Assembly: GCA_902530985.1 (NCBI GenBank)
Contig: CACACI010000007.1
Coordinates: forward strand, 1-55,782
DNA from: an uncultured Alphaproteobacteria bacterium
GTDB taxonomy: Bacteria; Pseudomonadota; Alphaproteobacteria; Methylaequorales; Methylaequoraceae
Direction: 5' to 3'
Length of the DNA: 55,782 nt
Part shown: piece by piece, positions 8,873 through 16,922 of the stretch
Layout of the letters: the number at the start of each line of letters is the position of its first letter
Position numbering within the stretch: position 1 is the first letter of the stretch
The notes under the pieces: generated by a model
Told to the model about the DNA's origin: nothing
Databases searched by the model: none
What the model saw: only the letters and a program-made list of their open reading frames with translations
Position numbers and translations under genes: made by a program

Positions 8873-10291
8873 ATGAAGCAAGAATTTGCAATACATTGGT
8901 TTAGACAAGATTTAAGGATTAAAGATAATCCTTCTTTGAATTACTTGTCTAAAAAATATAAAAGAATTGTAGCGGTTTATATTTATGATGAGGTTAATTG
9001 TGACAAGAAATTGGGTTCAGCAAGTAAAATTTGGCTTCATCATTCACTAATTTATTTAAATAAGAAACTTCAGGGAAATCTGGTAATATACAATGGAGAC
9101 CCAATCAAATTTTTTAAATTAATTCTTCATCAGTACAACGTTTTAGAAATATCTTGGAATAGGTGTTATGAACCATGGGTTATTAAAAGAGATAGGTTTA
9201 TAAAAAATAATTTGAAAGAGGAGGTAAAAGTTAATTCTTTTAATGCATCACTTTTGTGGGAACCTTGGGAAATATTAAAGCAAGATGGTACTCCTTATAA
9301 AGTTTTTACACCATTTTATCGTAAAGGTTGTTTAAATTATAAGAAACCCAGAATTCCATATACTAGAAAATTTAATTTTTTTGACCACCAAATAAAGTTT
9401 TCAGATATTTCTGGGCTAAAATTATTAACTAATAAAGATTGGGAAAAAAAAATAATTAAGTATTGGATGATTGGAGAGTCACATGCTGAAGAGTCTATGC
9501 ATACTTTCTTTTCCTCAGGGATTAAAGATTATTTTGAGGGAAGAAATTTTCCAATTAAAAAAAATGTATCAAAATTATCACCATATCTCCATTGGGGTCA
9601 AATTTCTCCAAATACCCTTTGGTATGAAGCATTAAAAAATAAAAATAAATCTGATAGTAAAAATATTGATACTTTTAAAAGTGAGTTAGGGTGGCGTGAA
9701 TTTTCCTATAATTTGTTATATCATTTTCCAAAAATATATAGTCAAAATCTCCAAAAAAAGTTTAATAGATTCCCCTGGACCAAAAATAATAAGTTTCAAA
9801 TTTCTTGGGAGAAAGGTAAGACTGGATACCCTATAGTAGATGCAGGTATGAGAGAGTTGTGGCAAACTGGATATATGCACAATAGAGTTAGAATGATTGC
9901 AGGGTCATTCTTAGTAAAAAACCTCCTTATTGACTGGAACACTGGCGAAAAATGGTTTTGGGATTGTCTTTTTGATGCTGATCTAGCTAGTAATTCTGCA
10001 AGTTGGCAATGGGTTTCAGGAAGTGGAACAGACTCGTCACCATATTTTAGAATATTTAATCCCACTACTCAGGCAAAAAAGTTTGATCCTAATGGTGAAT
10101 ATATCATAAAATTTATTCCAGAACTTAAAGAGATACCATTAAAATACCTTTTCTCACCCTGGGAATGTCCTAAAAATATCCTTAATGACATTAATTTTAA
10201 GTTTGGTATAGACTATCCAAGACCTATAGTTGATTTGAAGCTTTCAAGACAAAAAGCCCTTAGTGCTTTTTCAAGTTTAAAAAGTTATTAA
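8873..10291 (+). CDS. phrB: Deoxyribodipyrimidine photo-lyase (class I, FAD-type)
   Basis: A 472-residue light-driven DNA repair enzyme. The N-terminal antenna domain opens HWFRQDLRIKDNPSL. The FAD-binding half contains YLHWGQISP near residue 238, ELGWREFSYNLLYHFP near residue 272, and the cofactor-pocket stretch starting at DAGMRELWQTGYMHNRVRM near residue 322, then DADLASNSASWQWVSGSG near residue 366. Length and order match CPD photolyases. It is first of a plus-strand cassette with a second photolyase-family gene, a DCC protein and a DUF2256 gene, spaced by three bases or overlapping. Confidence 0.95.
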   Translation: MKQEFAIHWFRQDLRIKDNPSLNYLSKKYKRIVAVYIYDEVNCDKKLGSASKIWLHHSLIYLNKKLQGNLVIYNGDPIKFFKLILHQYNVLEISWNRCYEPWVIKRDRFIKNNLKEEVKVNSFNASLLWEPWEILKQDGTPYKVFTPFYRKGCLNYKKPRIPYTRKFNFFDHQIKFSDISGLKLLTNKDWEKKIIKYWMIGESHAEESMHTFFSSGIKDYFEGRNFPIKKNVSKLSPYLHWGQISPNTLWYEALKNKNKSDSKNIDTFKSELGWREFSYNLLYHFPKIYSQNLQKKFNRFPWTKNNKFQISWEKGKTGYPIVDAGMRELWQTGYMHNRVRMIAGSFLVKNLLIDWNTGEKWFWDCLFDADLASNSASWQWVSGSGTDSSPYFRIFNPTTQAKKFDPNGEYIIKFIPELKEIPLKYLFSPWECPKNILNDINFKFGIDYPRPIVDLKLSRQKALSAFSSLKSY

Positions 10292-10294
10292 TAT

Positions 10295-11785
10295 ATGAAA
10301 AAAAAAATCTTTGTGGTTCTAGGTAATCAACTTTTTGATAAAGACTATTTTAACAAATTTAAAAATGATCATTATTTTTTTATGTGTGAAGACCACGGTC
10401 TTTGTAATTTTCAGAAACATCATAAACAAAAAATTTTATTTTTTTTATCTTCAATGAGATCTTTTGCAGATGAACTTATTGAAAATAAATATGAATTAAT
10501 TTACAAAAAAATTGAAGATAAAGACTTTATAATTGATTATTCCAAAAAACTTATTACTGAAATAGAAGATAGAAAAATAACTGATATCTCAATATTTGAA
10601 ATAGAAGACAAACCTTTTGAAAAACATTTACTTTCTTCATTAAAAGGACTTGTAAAAGTAAACTATTTAAATTCACCAATGTTCTTAAACTCAAGGAATG
10701 AATTTAAAAAATATTTGTGTACAGTAAAAAAACCGCTAATGGCTCATTTTTATAAGAAACAAAGGCTTAAACATAATATTTTAATAGACGCAAAAAATAA
10801 ACCAGTGGGTGGTAAATGGAGTTTTGATAAAGAAAACAGAAAAAAAATTCCTAAAGAAATAACATTCCCAAAGAAATTTTCTTTCAATCATACAAATCAT
10901 ACAGAAGAATTAAAGAAAATCATTGAAACTAAATTTCCAAACAATCCAGGAAATGTTGAAAACTTCTGGGTTTGTACAAAAAGGAAGGATGTTCATAGAT
11001 TATTTGATTATTTTATTGATAATAAAATAGAGTTTTTTGGTGATTATGAAGACTCTGTTGATCAAAGAGATAATATATTGTTTCACTCTGCTTTAAGTCC
11101 GCATATTAATGTTGGGTTATTAACACCAAATGAAATCATTAAAAAATTAAAAATGAAATCATTTATCAAATTAAATTCATATGAAGGATATATTCGCCAA
11201 ATTATTGGTTGGAGAGAGTTTATGAGAGGTATTTACCAAAATTTTGACGAAAGACTTGAAAACAATAACTTCTTTAATCATAAAAGAAAAATGAAATCGC
11301 ATTGGTATAGTGCATCAACTGGTTTAGTTCCTCTAGATTTTTCTATAAGAAATGTTCAAAAGTATGGATGGACTCACCACATAGAAAGACTAATGATACT
11401 TTGTAATATTATGAATTTATGTGAAATAGAACCTAAGCTAGTTTATAAATGGTTTATGGAAATGTTTGTTGATTCATCAGATTGGGTAATGGCACCAAAT
11501 GTTTATGGAATGGGCCTTTTTAGTGATGGTGGAATATTTTCAACAAAACCTTACATCTGTGGTTCATCATATTTTTTAAAAATGATGGACTTTAACAGAG
11601 GTACATGGTGCGAAATAATGGATGGCCTTTATTGGAGATTTATTAGTCGAAATAAAAAGTTTTTTTTAGCTAATCCTAGACTTTCCATGATGGTAAGAAT
11701 TTTAGAAAAGATGACAACAAAAAGAAAAGAAAAAATTTTTGTAGCTGCTGAAAACTTTATAAATAGGAATACTTATGTTAATTAG
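10295..11785 (+). CDS. Cryptochrome/photolyase family protein (DPRP/FeS-BCP related)
   Basis: A 496-residue member of the deoxyribodipyrimidine photolyase-related family (Pfam DPRP type), to which the bacterial (6-4) photolyases belong. It opens KIFVVLGNQLF and has GWREFMRG near residue 307, HHIERLMILCNIMNLCEIEP near residue 365 and a tail with DGLYWRFI near residue 442. The characterised iron-sulfur members carry a CxxC...C cluster just before the LYW segment; here that stretch reads KMMDFNRGTWCEIMDGLYW with one cysteine and is shorter. Either a non-FeS branch or a protein with altered function; (6-4) repair is possible but not proven. Confidence 0.85.
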   Translation: MKKKIFVVLGNQLFDKDYFNKFKNDHYFFMCEDHGLCNFQKHHKQKILFFLSSMRSFADELIENKYELIYKKIEDKDFIIDYSKKLITEIEDRKITDISIFEIEDKPFEKHLLSSLKGLVKVNYLNSPMFLNSRNEFKKYLCTVKKPLMAHFYKKQRLKHNILIDAKNKPVGGKWSFDKENRKKIPKEITFPKKFSFNHTNHTEELKKIIETKFPNNPGNVENFWVCTKRKDVHRLFDYFIDNKIEFFGDYEDSVDQRDNILFHSALSPHINVGLLTPNEIIKKLKMKSFIKLNSYEGYIRQIIGWREFMRGIYQNFDERLENNNFFNHKRKMKSHWYSASTGLVPLDFSIRNVQKYGWTHHIERLMILCNIMNLCEIEPKLVYKWFMEMFVDSSDWVMAPNVYGMGLFSDGGIFSTKPYICGSSYFLKMMDFNRGTWCEIMDGLYWRFISRNKKFFLANPRLSMMVRILEKMTTKRKEKIFVAAENFINRNTYVN

Positions 11786-12128
11786 AGTATTTTACAATAA
11801 ATCATGCAAAATTTGTAATATTGAAATAAGTCATTATCAAAAATACTGTAATAAAAAAATTTTATGGGAGAATATAGTGGATAATGAAGAAGCTCGCAGA
11901 ATTACTAAAAAAACATATGAACAGTTAATTAGAAGAATTCATGTAATAAAGAATGGCAAAATTTATGAAGGAGTTAATGCATTTATGCAAATCTGGAAAA
12001 TTTTACCGAAGTACCACTTTTTATATAAACTACTTAAAGTAAAACCAATTTTTCTTATTTTCCACGTTATATACGAAATTTTAGCCTATTTTCTTTTTAT
12101 GAAAAATAAACATCTCTTAAAAAAGTGA
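11775..12128 (+). CDS. DCC-family (DUF393) thiol-redox protein
   Basis: A 117-residue protein with the family's N-terminal dithiol motif, [13 protein letters not shown] (CxxC at residues 11-14), and the later [19 protein letters not shown] segment typical of DUF393. Family members are predicted thiol-disulfide oxidoreductases and are often found beside photolyases. The ATG lies 11 bases inside the preceding photolyase-like gene, which indicates translational coupling. The C-terminal 30 residues are hydrophobic. Confidence 0.85.
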   Translation: MLIRVFYNKSCKICNIEISHYQKYCNKKILWENIVDNEEARRITKKTYEQLIRRIHVIKNGKIYEGVNAFMQIWKILPKYHFLYKLLKVKPIFLIFHVIYEILAYFLFMKNKHLLKK

Positions 12129-12262
12129 AAAAAAAAAAAATTCCGTCGAAGGTTTGTTTGATTTGCAATAGGCCTTTTAAATGGAGGAAAAAATGGAAAA
12201 AAGATTGGGAAAATGTTAAATTTTGTTCAAAAAGATGTTCTAGTAAATCTAATCAATTTTAG
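12125..12262 (+). CDS. DUF2256 zinc-ribbon mini-protein
   Basis: A 45-residue reading frame with a GTG start at 12125 that overlaps the stop of the DCC gene by four bases. The translation contains [15 protein letters not shown], then [11 protein letters not shown], so a CxxC (residues 11 and 14) is paired with a CxxxC (34 and 38): the DUF2256 pattern. The Arg-Pro-Phe-x-Trp-Arg-Lys-Lys-Trp core is diagnostic. DUF2256 genes commonly neighbour photolyase genes, which fits. Probably binds zinc; function unknown. Its end overlaps the convergent peroxiredoxin gene by 14 bases. Confidence 0.88.
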   Translation: MKKKKIPSKVCLICNRPFKWRKKWKKDWENVKFCSKRCSSKSNQF

Positions 12263-12896
12263 TGTATCTTAAATAAGGTTTAATTTTTTTGAATTTACCA
12301 AATAACTCTTTAGCTTCCTCATCAGAAACTGCAGGAACAATTATTACATCATCATTTTTTTTCCAATTAGCTGGTGTTGCTACTTTTTTGACGCTGCTTA
12401 ATTGAACTGAATCAAGTACTCTCAAAATTTCATCAAAGTTTCTACCTGTAGTCATAGGATAAGTTAATGTCATTCTGATTTTCTTGTCAGGATCAATTAG
12501 GAAGATTGATCTTACTGTTGCATTGGTGAGTGCAGTCCTTTTACCATCATTAATTGCTTCAGCTGGAAGCATATTATAAAGTTTAGCTATTGTGAGATCC
12601 TCATCTGCTATAAGAGGGTATTTTACGATAGCATTTTGCGTTTCTTCTATATCTTTTTTCCATTTGATATGATCTTCAACTGAATCAACACTTAGTCCAA
12701 CTAATTTACATTTTCTAGATAAAAATTCGCCTTCAATTTTTGCCATATAACCAAGTTCAGTTGTACAAACGGGTGTAAAGTCTTTTGGATGTGAAAATAA
12801 AACACCCCAAGAATCATCTAAATATTGATGAAAATTAATTTTTCCTTCTGTAGTATTGGCCTCAAAGTTGGGTGCAATGTCATTTATTCTCAGCAT
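12249..12896 (-). CDS. Peroxiredoxin, 1-Cys (Prx6) type
   Basis: A 215-residue thiol peroxidase that reduces hydrogen peroxide and organic peroxides. The active-site segment [12 protein letters not shown] carries the peroxidatic cysteine near residue 44. The [18 protein letters not shown] stretch and the long C-terminal extension with TPANW are typical of the Prx6 group. No resolving cysteine is seen in the C-terminal part. Together with the neighbouring photolyases it gives the region a photo-oxidative stress character. Confidence 0.93.
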   Translation of the reverse strand: MLRINDIAPNFEANTTEGKINFHQYLDDSWGVLFSHPKDFTPVCTTELGYMAKIEGEFLSRKCKLVGLSVDSVEDHIKWKKDIEETQNAIVKYPLIADEDLTIAKLYNMLPAEAINDGKRTALTNATVRSIFLIDPDKKIRMTLTYPMTTGRNFDEILRVLDSVQLSSVKKVATPANWKKNDDVIIVPAVSDEEAKELFGKFKKIKPYLRYTKID

Positions 12897-13006
12897 AAAG
12901 CTTATTTTATTTAAAATTTAAAAAAAAGAAATATAATTCGATTTATTTTTTTAAAATTTTTTTAATTATTTATTCTTATTGATGTTAAAAATTATTAAAA
13001 TGTTTC

Positions 13007-14122
13007 ATGCCATTAAAATTTAATTATTCTTTTATCAAGCGGCAACAAGAACCATTCTATATTTTTTATCCAGAAAGATTAAAAAAAAAGATTAGAATTT
13101 TTAATGAAAACTTTTCTGGAGAAGTGCTCTATGCAGTCAAGGCAAATCCATCAAAATTTATAATTGAAATTTTATTAAAAAAAGGAATAAACAGTTTTGA
13201 TGTTGCTTCGTTGAATGAGGTTAAATTAATAAAAAAAATCTCACCGAATGCAAAAATTTTTTTTATGAACCCAGTCAAATCGAGAAATTCAATTAAGAAA
13301 GCTTACAAAAATTATAACGTAAGAAATTTTGCAATTGATAGTTTGGATGAAATAAAAAAAATTCAAGAAGAAACAAATTTTGCTAAAGACTTAAATATTC
13401 ATCTGAGACTTGCAATTCCTAACAAATTTTCTGCCATAAGTTTATCTAATAAGTTTGGAGTAAAAGAGATAAATGCTCCTCAATTATTAGAATATATAAA
13501 AAAAGAATTTTTTAAGGTGGGTATTTGTTTTCATGTTGGATCTCAATGCATGAATCCAATTGCATATAAAATTGCTATAGAAATTTCCAAAAAAATTATA
13601 AAGAGAAGTGGAGTTAAAATTAACTTTTTTAATATAGGTGGAGGTTTTCCTGTTTTTTATCCAGGTTATAAAGATTTTTGTCTTGATGATTATTTCAATC
13701 AAATAAATGATTACATATTAAATTTAGATGATGATAATTTTCTAAATACCAAACTTTTGGCAGAGCCCGGAAGATCAATTGTCTCAGAGTGTATGTCAAT
13801 GATAGTAAAAGTTAATTTAAGAAAAAAAAATAAACTGTACATTAATGATGGTATATATGGTTCCCTAAATAATGCTGGATATCTTGGTTTCAATTATCCT
13901 GTTAAATTGTTTGGTAGAGAAGATAAAAAATCTAAATTTGAGCCATTTATATTTTATGGACCAACTTGTGACTCAAGAGATTTTATGCCTGGCCCATTCT
14001 ATCTTCCAGATTCTATAAATGAAGGAGATTGGATTGAAATCGAACATATGGGCGCTTACACGATGACCATGAAGACAAAATTCAATGGATTTTTTGAAAA
14101 ATACAATGTCTTTACTATATAA
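13007..14122 (+). CDS. Ornithine/lysine decarboxylase family protein (PLP fold III)
   Basis: A 371-residue alanine-racemase-fold decarboxylase. The PLP lysine is in EVLYAVKANPS near residue 47; the phosphate-binding NIGGGFPVFYPG is near residue 208; AEPGRSIVS near residue 252; and the active-site Cys-Asp pair is in GPTCDSRDFMPGPF near residue 320. This matches alphaproteobacterial ornithine/lysine decarboxylases, which make putrescine or cadaverine. The exact substrate cannot be read. It is divergent from the peroxiredoxin gene across 110 bases. Confidence 0.88.
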   Translation: MPLKFNYSFIKRQQEPFYIFYPERLKKKIRIFNENFSGEVLYAVKANPSKFIIEILLKKGINSFDVASLNEVKLIKKISPNAKIFFMNPVKSRNSIKKAYKNYNVRNFAIDSLDEIKKIQEETNFAKDLNIHLRLAIPNKFSAISLSNKFGVKEINAPQLLEYIKKEFFKVGICFHVGSQCMNPIAYKIAIEISKKIIKRSGVKINFFNIGGGFPVFYPGYKDFCLDDYFNQINDYILNLDDDNFLNTKLLAEPGRSIVSECMSMIVKVNLRKKNKLYINDGIYGSLNNAGYLGFNYPVKLFGREDKKSKFEPFIFYGPTCDSRDFMPGPFYLPDSINEGDWIEIEHMGAYTMTMKTKFNGFFEKYNVFTI

Positions 14123-14214
14123 AAGAAACTTTCTTGTAATGATTTCATGAGTGAAACTAAAAATAAAAAGTTTTAATACAAATTTAAATAAATTTGCTTA
14201 CATCAAACTCCTTA

Positions 14215-15081
14215 CTATATTATCATGTTTACCCCAATCGAAATAAAAATTACTCCTACTATCTTTTGTAATGTAATTTTTTCATCGAAAAATAATTTAC
14301 CAAAGATTACAGCACTAAATTGACCCATAGCTCTTTTTATAGACTCCATTATGGGAACGAAGTTCAATAAAATAGCATAAAACTGAACTATTAATGCAAT
14401 AGTTCCAACAGAAATGGTAAAAAAGATTAATTTATATTTTTCTATTCTGATTTTTTTTATATTTATTAACTCAGTTTTGGAAATAGCAAACAAAACAAAA
14501 ATTGTAAAAAATGCCTGGAGCAATCCATGGATATTTATTGAACTATATTTCAAACAAATCTTGTCTAGAACTGGAGTTAAACTCCAGCAAAAAGAGACTA
14601 AAATCATTAATTTTGCACTTAAATTATTTTTTATATTAATAATACTCTTCAGAAAAAAACTAAATTGAAATTTGTCTGAATATAGAATTAATGTGCCAAA
14701 GATTATGGCAAAAATTCCCAAATATTGAATTTGATTTAATTCTTCTTTTAAAAAAAAGAAAGAGAAAAGTGAACTAAACAAGGGTGAGAATGAGAGAAGG
14801 GGAATTGTTAAACTTAATTCAGAATCTTTAATAGATTTTAGAAAAATTAGAGCAGAAAAAGTTCCTAAAATTATCAATATTATACCTGGTGGAAAATATA
14901 AAATAATATCTAAATAAAAACTTTCTTTTACACACCAAATAAAAAAAATTAATATTTGGACTAAAGTGAATAATATTAATAATACCTTGGGGTGAATGTA
15001 TTTAAGACTAAGTTTTCTTGTTATATCAAATATAGCCCAAAAAACACCAGATATTATACATATAAGGATCGGCGTTGACAA
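14215..15081 (-). CDS. EamA/DMT-family transporter
   Basis: A 288-residue membrane protein with about ten hydrophobic segments in two similar halves, the EamA (drug/metabolite transporter) layout; each half ends with an IFGTLILYS- or IFISIGVN-like helix. Substrate unknown. The start is TTG at 15081: an in-frame stop lies two codons upstream and no ATG occurs before the first helix. That start overlaps the TTG start of the divergent gene by seven bases. Confidence 0.85.
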   Translation of the reverse strand: MSTPILICIISGVFWAIFDITRKLSLKYIHPKVLLILFTLVQILIFFIWCVKESFYLDIILYFPPGIILIILGTFSALIFLKSIKDSELSLTIPLLSFSPLFSSLFSFFFLKEELNQIQYLGIFAIIFGTLILYSDKFQFSFFLKSIINIKNNLSAKLMILVSFCWSLTPVLDKICLKYSSINIHGLLQAFFTIFVLFAISKTELINIKKIRIEKYKLIFFTISVGTIALIVQFYAILLNFVPIMESIKRAMGQFSAVIFGKLFFDEKITLQKIVGVIFISIGVNMII

Positions 15082-16100
15082 AATTTATCTCACATATACT
15101 TGTTGTTTTATTACTTTTCTCATGTTCAGAAACTATTACAAAAGTAAGTAAGGTAGCAAGAATTAATGAAAAAGAAAGATACGTTAATAATTATATTGAT
15201 GACTACAAAGTTGGAGGATTAAAGTTTTTTATATTCTTTTTGAACAATTTATTCAATAAACCAGAAAAAAAGAATTTTGAATCAGTTAAACTAAATAAAA
15301 AAATTTATGGAAATGAATCAACAATTATTACTTGGGGAGGTCATTCAACTATTTTATATCAAAATAATAATTTAAATATTTTAGTTGATCCTATTTTTTC
15401 TAAAAGAGCTTCTCCTTTTTCTTTTATAGGACCCAAGAGATATACAAAATCAATATTTAATTATTCAAACTTACCTAATATTGACTTGGTTGCAATTAGT
15501 CATAATCATTACGATCATTTAGACCTTAAAACTGTAAAAAGCTTGGCTAAGAAATTTCCTAATTTATTATTTCTTATTCCCTTAGGTATGACAGACTGGT
15601 TTAAAGATAATGGATTGGAAAATACAAAAGAATTTGATTGGTGGGATAGTATAGTTATTCAAAATACAAAAATAGAGTTTGTTCCAGTTCAACACTGGTC
15701 TAAAAGAACTTTTTTTGATAGAAACAAATCACTTTGGGGTGGATGGTGGTTTGAGGATGAAAGTAAATCTTTTTTGCATCTCGGAGATACCGGTTATACA
15801 AAAGATTTTATTGATATAAAAAATAAACTTGGTTCTCCAGATGTTGTTGCGATTCCAATAGGAGCTTTTAAACCTAGAGAAATAATGGAGAGAAGTCACC
15901 TGGACCCAGATGAAGCAGTTCAAACATTTAAAGATCTAGATGCGGGGTTGGCAATACCAATTCATTGGGGAACCTTTATTTTAAGTCAAGAAGAAGTTGA
16001 TGAACCAATTACTCTTCTAAAAAAAAGCCTAAAAACAAATTCATTGAATGAGGAAACTTTTAAAATTCTAAAACATGGAGAATCAATCATCTTAGATTGA
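15075..16100 (+). CDS. Metallo-beta-lactamase-fold lipoprotein (NAPE-PLD/RomA-like)
   Basis: A 341-residue protein whose N-terminus is a lipoprotein signal peptide (LLLFSCSET, Cys17). The metal-binding motif SHNHYDHLD lies near residue 140, with HLGDTGYT near residue 235 and IPIHWGTF near residue 296, as in the MBL-fold family with N-acylphosphatidylethanolamine phospholipase D and RomA. It is likely anchored in the envelope as a lipid or phosphodiester hydrolase; substrate unproven. The start is TTG at 15075 with an AAGGA site at 15064-15068; an in-frame stop at 15063 excludes earlier starts. Confidence 0.85.
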   Translation: MTKFISHILVVLLLFSCSETITKVSKVARINEKERYVNNYIDDYKVGGLKFFIFFLNNLFNKPEKKNFESVKLNKKIYGNESTIITWGGHSTILYQNNNLNILVDPIFSKRASPFSFIGPKRYTKSIFNYSNLPNIDLVAISHNHYDHLDLKTVKSLAKKFPNLLFLIPLGMTDWFKDNGLENTKEFDWWDSIVIQNTKIEFVPVQHWSKRTFFDRNKSLWGGWWFEDESKSFLHLGDTGYTKDFIDIKNKLGSPDVVAIPIGAFKPREIMERSHLDPDEAVQTFKDLDAGLAIPIHWGTFILSQEEVDEPITLLKKSLKTNSLNEETFKILKHGESIILD

Positions 16101-16101
16101 A

Positions 16102-16893
16102 TTACATTCCTGGTAATCTCATCAAACTTGCCCCTACGGAATCAAGTTCCTCAGCCATCTGGATAAATTTAACGTGCATCTCAAATTTTCTTTGTTGATC
16201 AATAGTATTAACCATCTCCTCAACTGCATTTACATTACTTTTTTCTAAGAATCCTGAAACAATTTTTGATTGTTGATTAGGTTCAATATCAACAATTGTC
16301 GTTATTCCTTCTTCATTAGGTTGGGATTCAATTCTTATGTGTCCATCTAAGGTTTTTTTTAATCTATCTTCTTCTGCAGGAGAAAAAGTCCCTATTATAC
16401 CGACATTCTGTGGAAGTGCACCTGGTTCTGCACCGATTGGTTGAATATAAACCTCTCCTTGAGGAGAGATTGTTAGTTCACGAAAAGCAGGTAAAACAAG
16501 AGGTTGCAAACCACCATCAAGAACTTTATTTCCAGCTCCATCTAATAATTCACCTGTTTCACTAGTTTGAAAATCACCTCTTCTAGAAAGTGAAGGTTCT
16601 CCGCCATCCCTAGGTTGTATTACAAAGTAACCATTACCATCAATTGCAACATCCAGAGGATTTTTAGTATAATCCATTGTGCCTTGTTCGATAGAGAATC
16701 CCCCAACATTTCTTGATGAAACAATTCTTGGTTCTACACCATTCTGCCTATTTAAGTAGATAGAGCCAAAATCTGTTACTATATCTTGTCTATATCCTGG
16801 CGTACTTAAATTGGATAGATTATGAGAAGTTGCTGTCTGATTTTCCATAAGCATTTTCAAACTATTAAGAGCTGTTTGTGCCATTCTATCCAT
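16102..16893 (-). CDS. flgF: Flagellar proximal rod protein FlgF
   Basis: A 263-residue rod protein of the flagellar axial family. It starts MDRMAQTALNSLKMLMENQTA and has the Asn-rich N-terminal motif SHNLSNLSTPGYRQD near residue 23, NPLDVAIDGNGYF near residue 77, and the C-terminal helix with VEEMVNTIDQQRKFEMHVK. These terminal helices build the coiled-coil core of the rod. It is last in the minus-strand order flgB-flgC-flgD-flgE-flgF. The usual flgG does not follow; the next gene is the convergent lipoprotein gene. Confidence 0.92.
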   Translation of the reverse strand: MDRMAQTALNSLKMLMENQTATSHNLSNLSTPGYRQDIVTDFGSIYLNRQNGVEPRIVSSRNVGGFSIEQGTMDYTKNPLDVAIDGNGYFVIQPRDGGEPSLSRRGDFQTSETGELLDGAGNKVLDGGLQPLVLPAFRELTISPQGEVYIQPIGAEPGALPQNVGIIGTFSPAEEDRLKKTLDGHIRIESQPNEEGITTIVDIEPNQQSKIVSGFLEKSNVNAVEEMVNTIDQQRKFEMHVKFIQMAEELDSVGASLMRLPGM

Positions 16894-16922
16894 AATTTAT
16901 ATCCTTAGCTAAATATTCTTAG

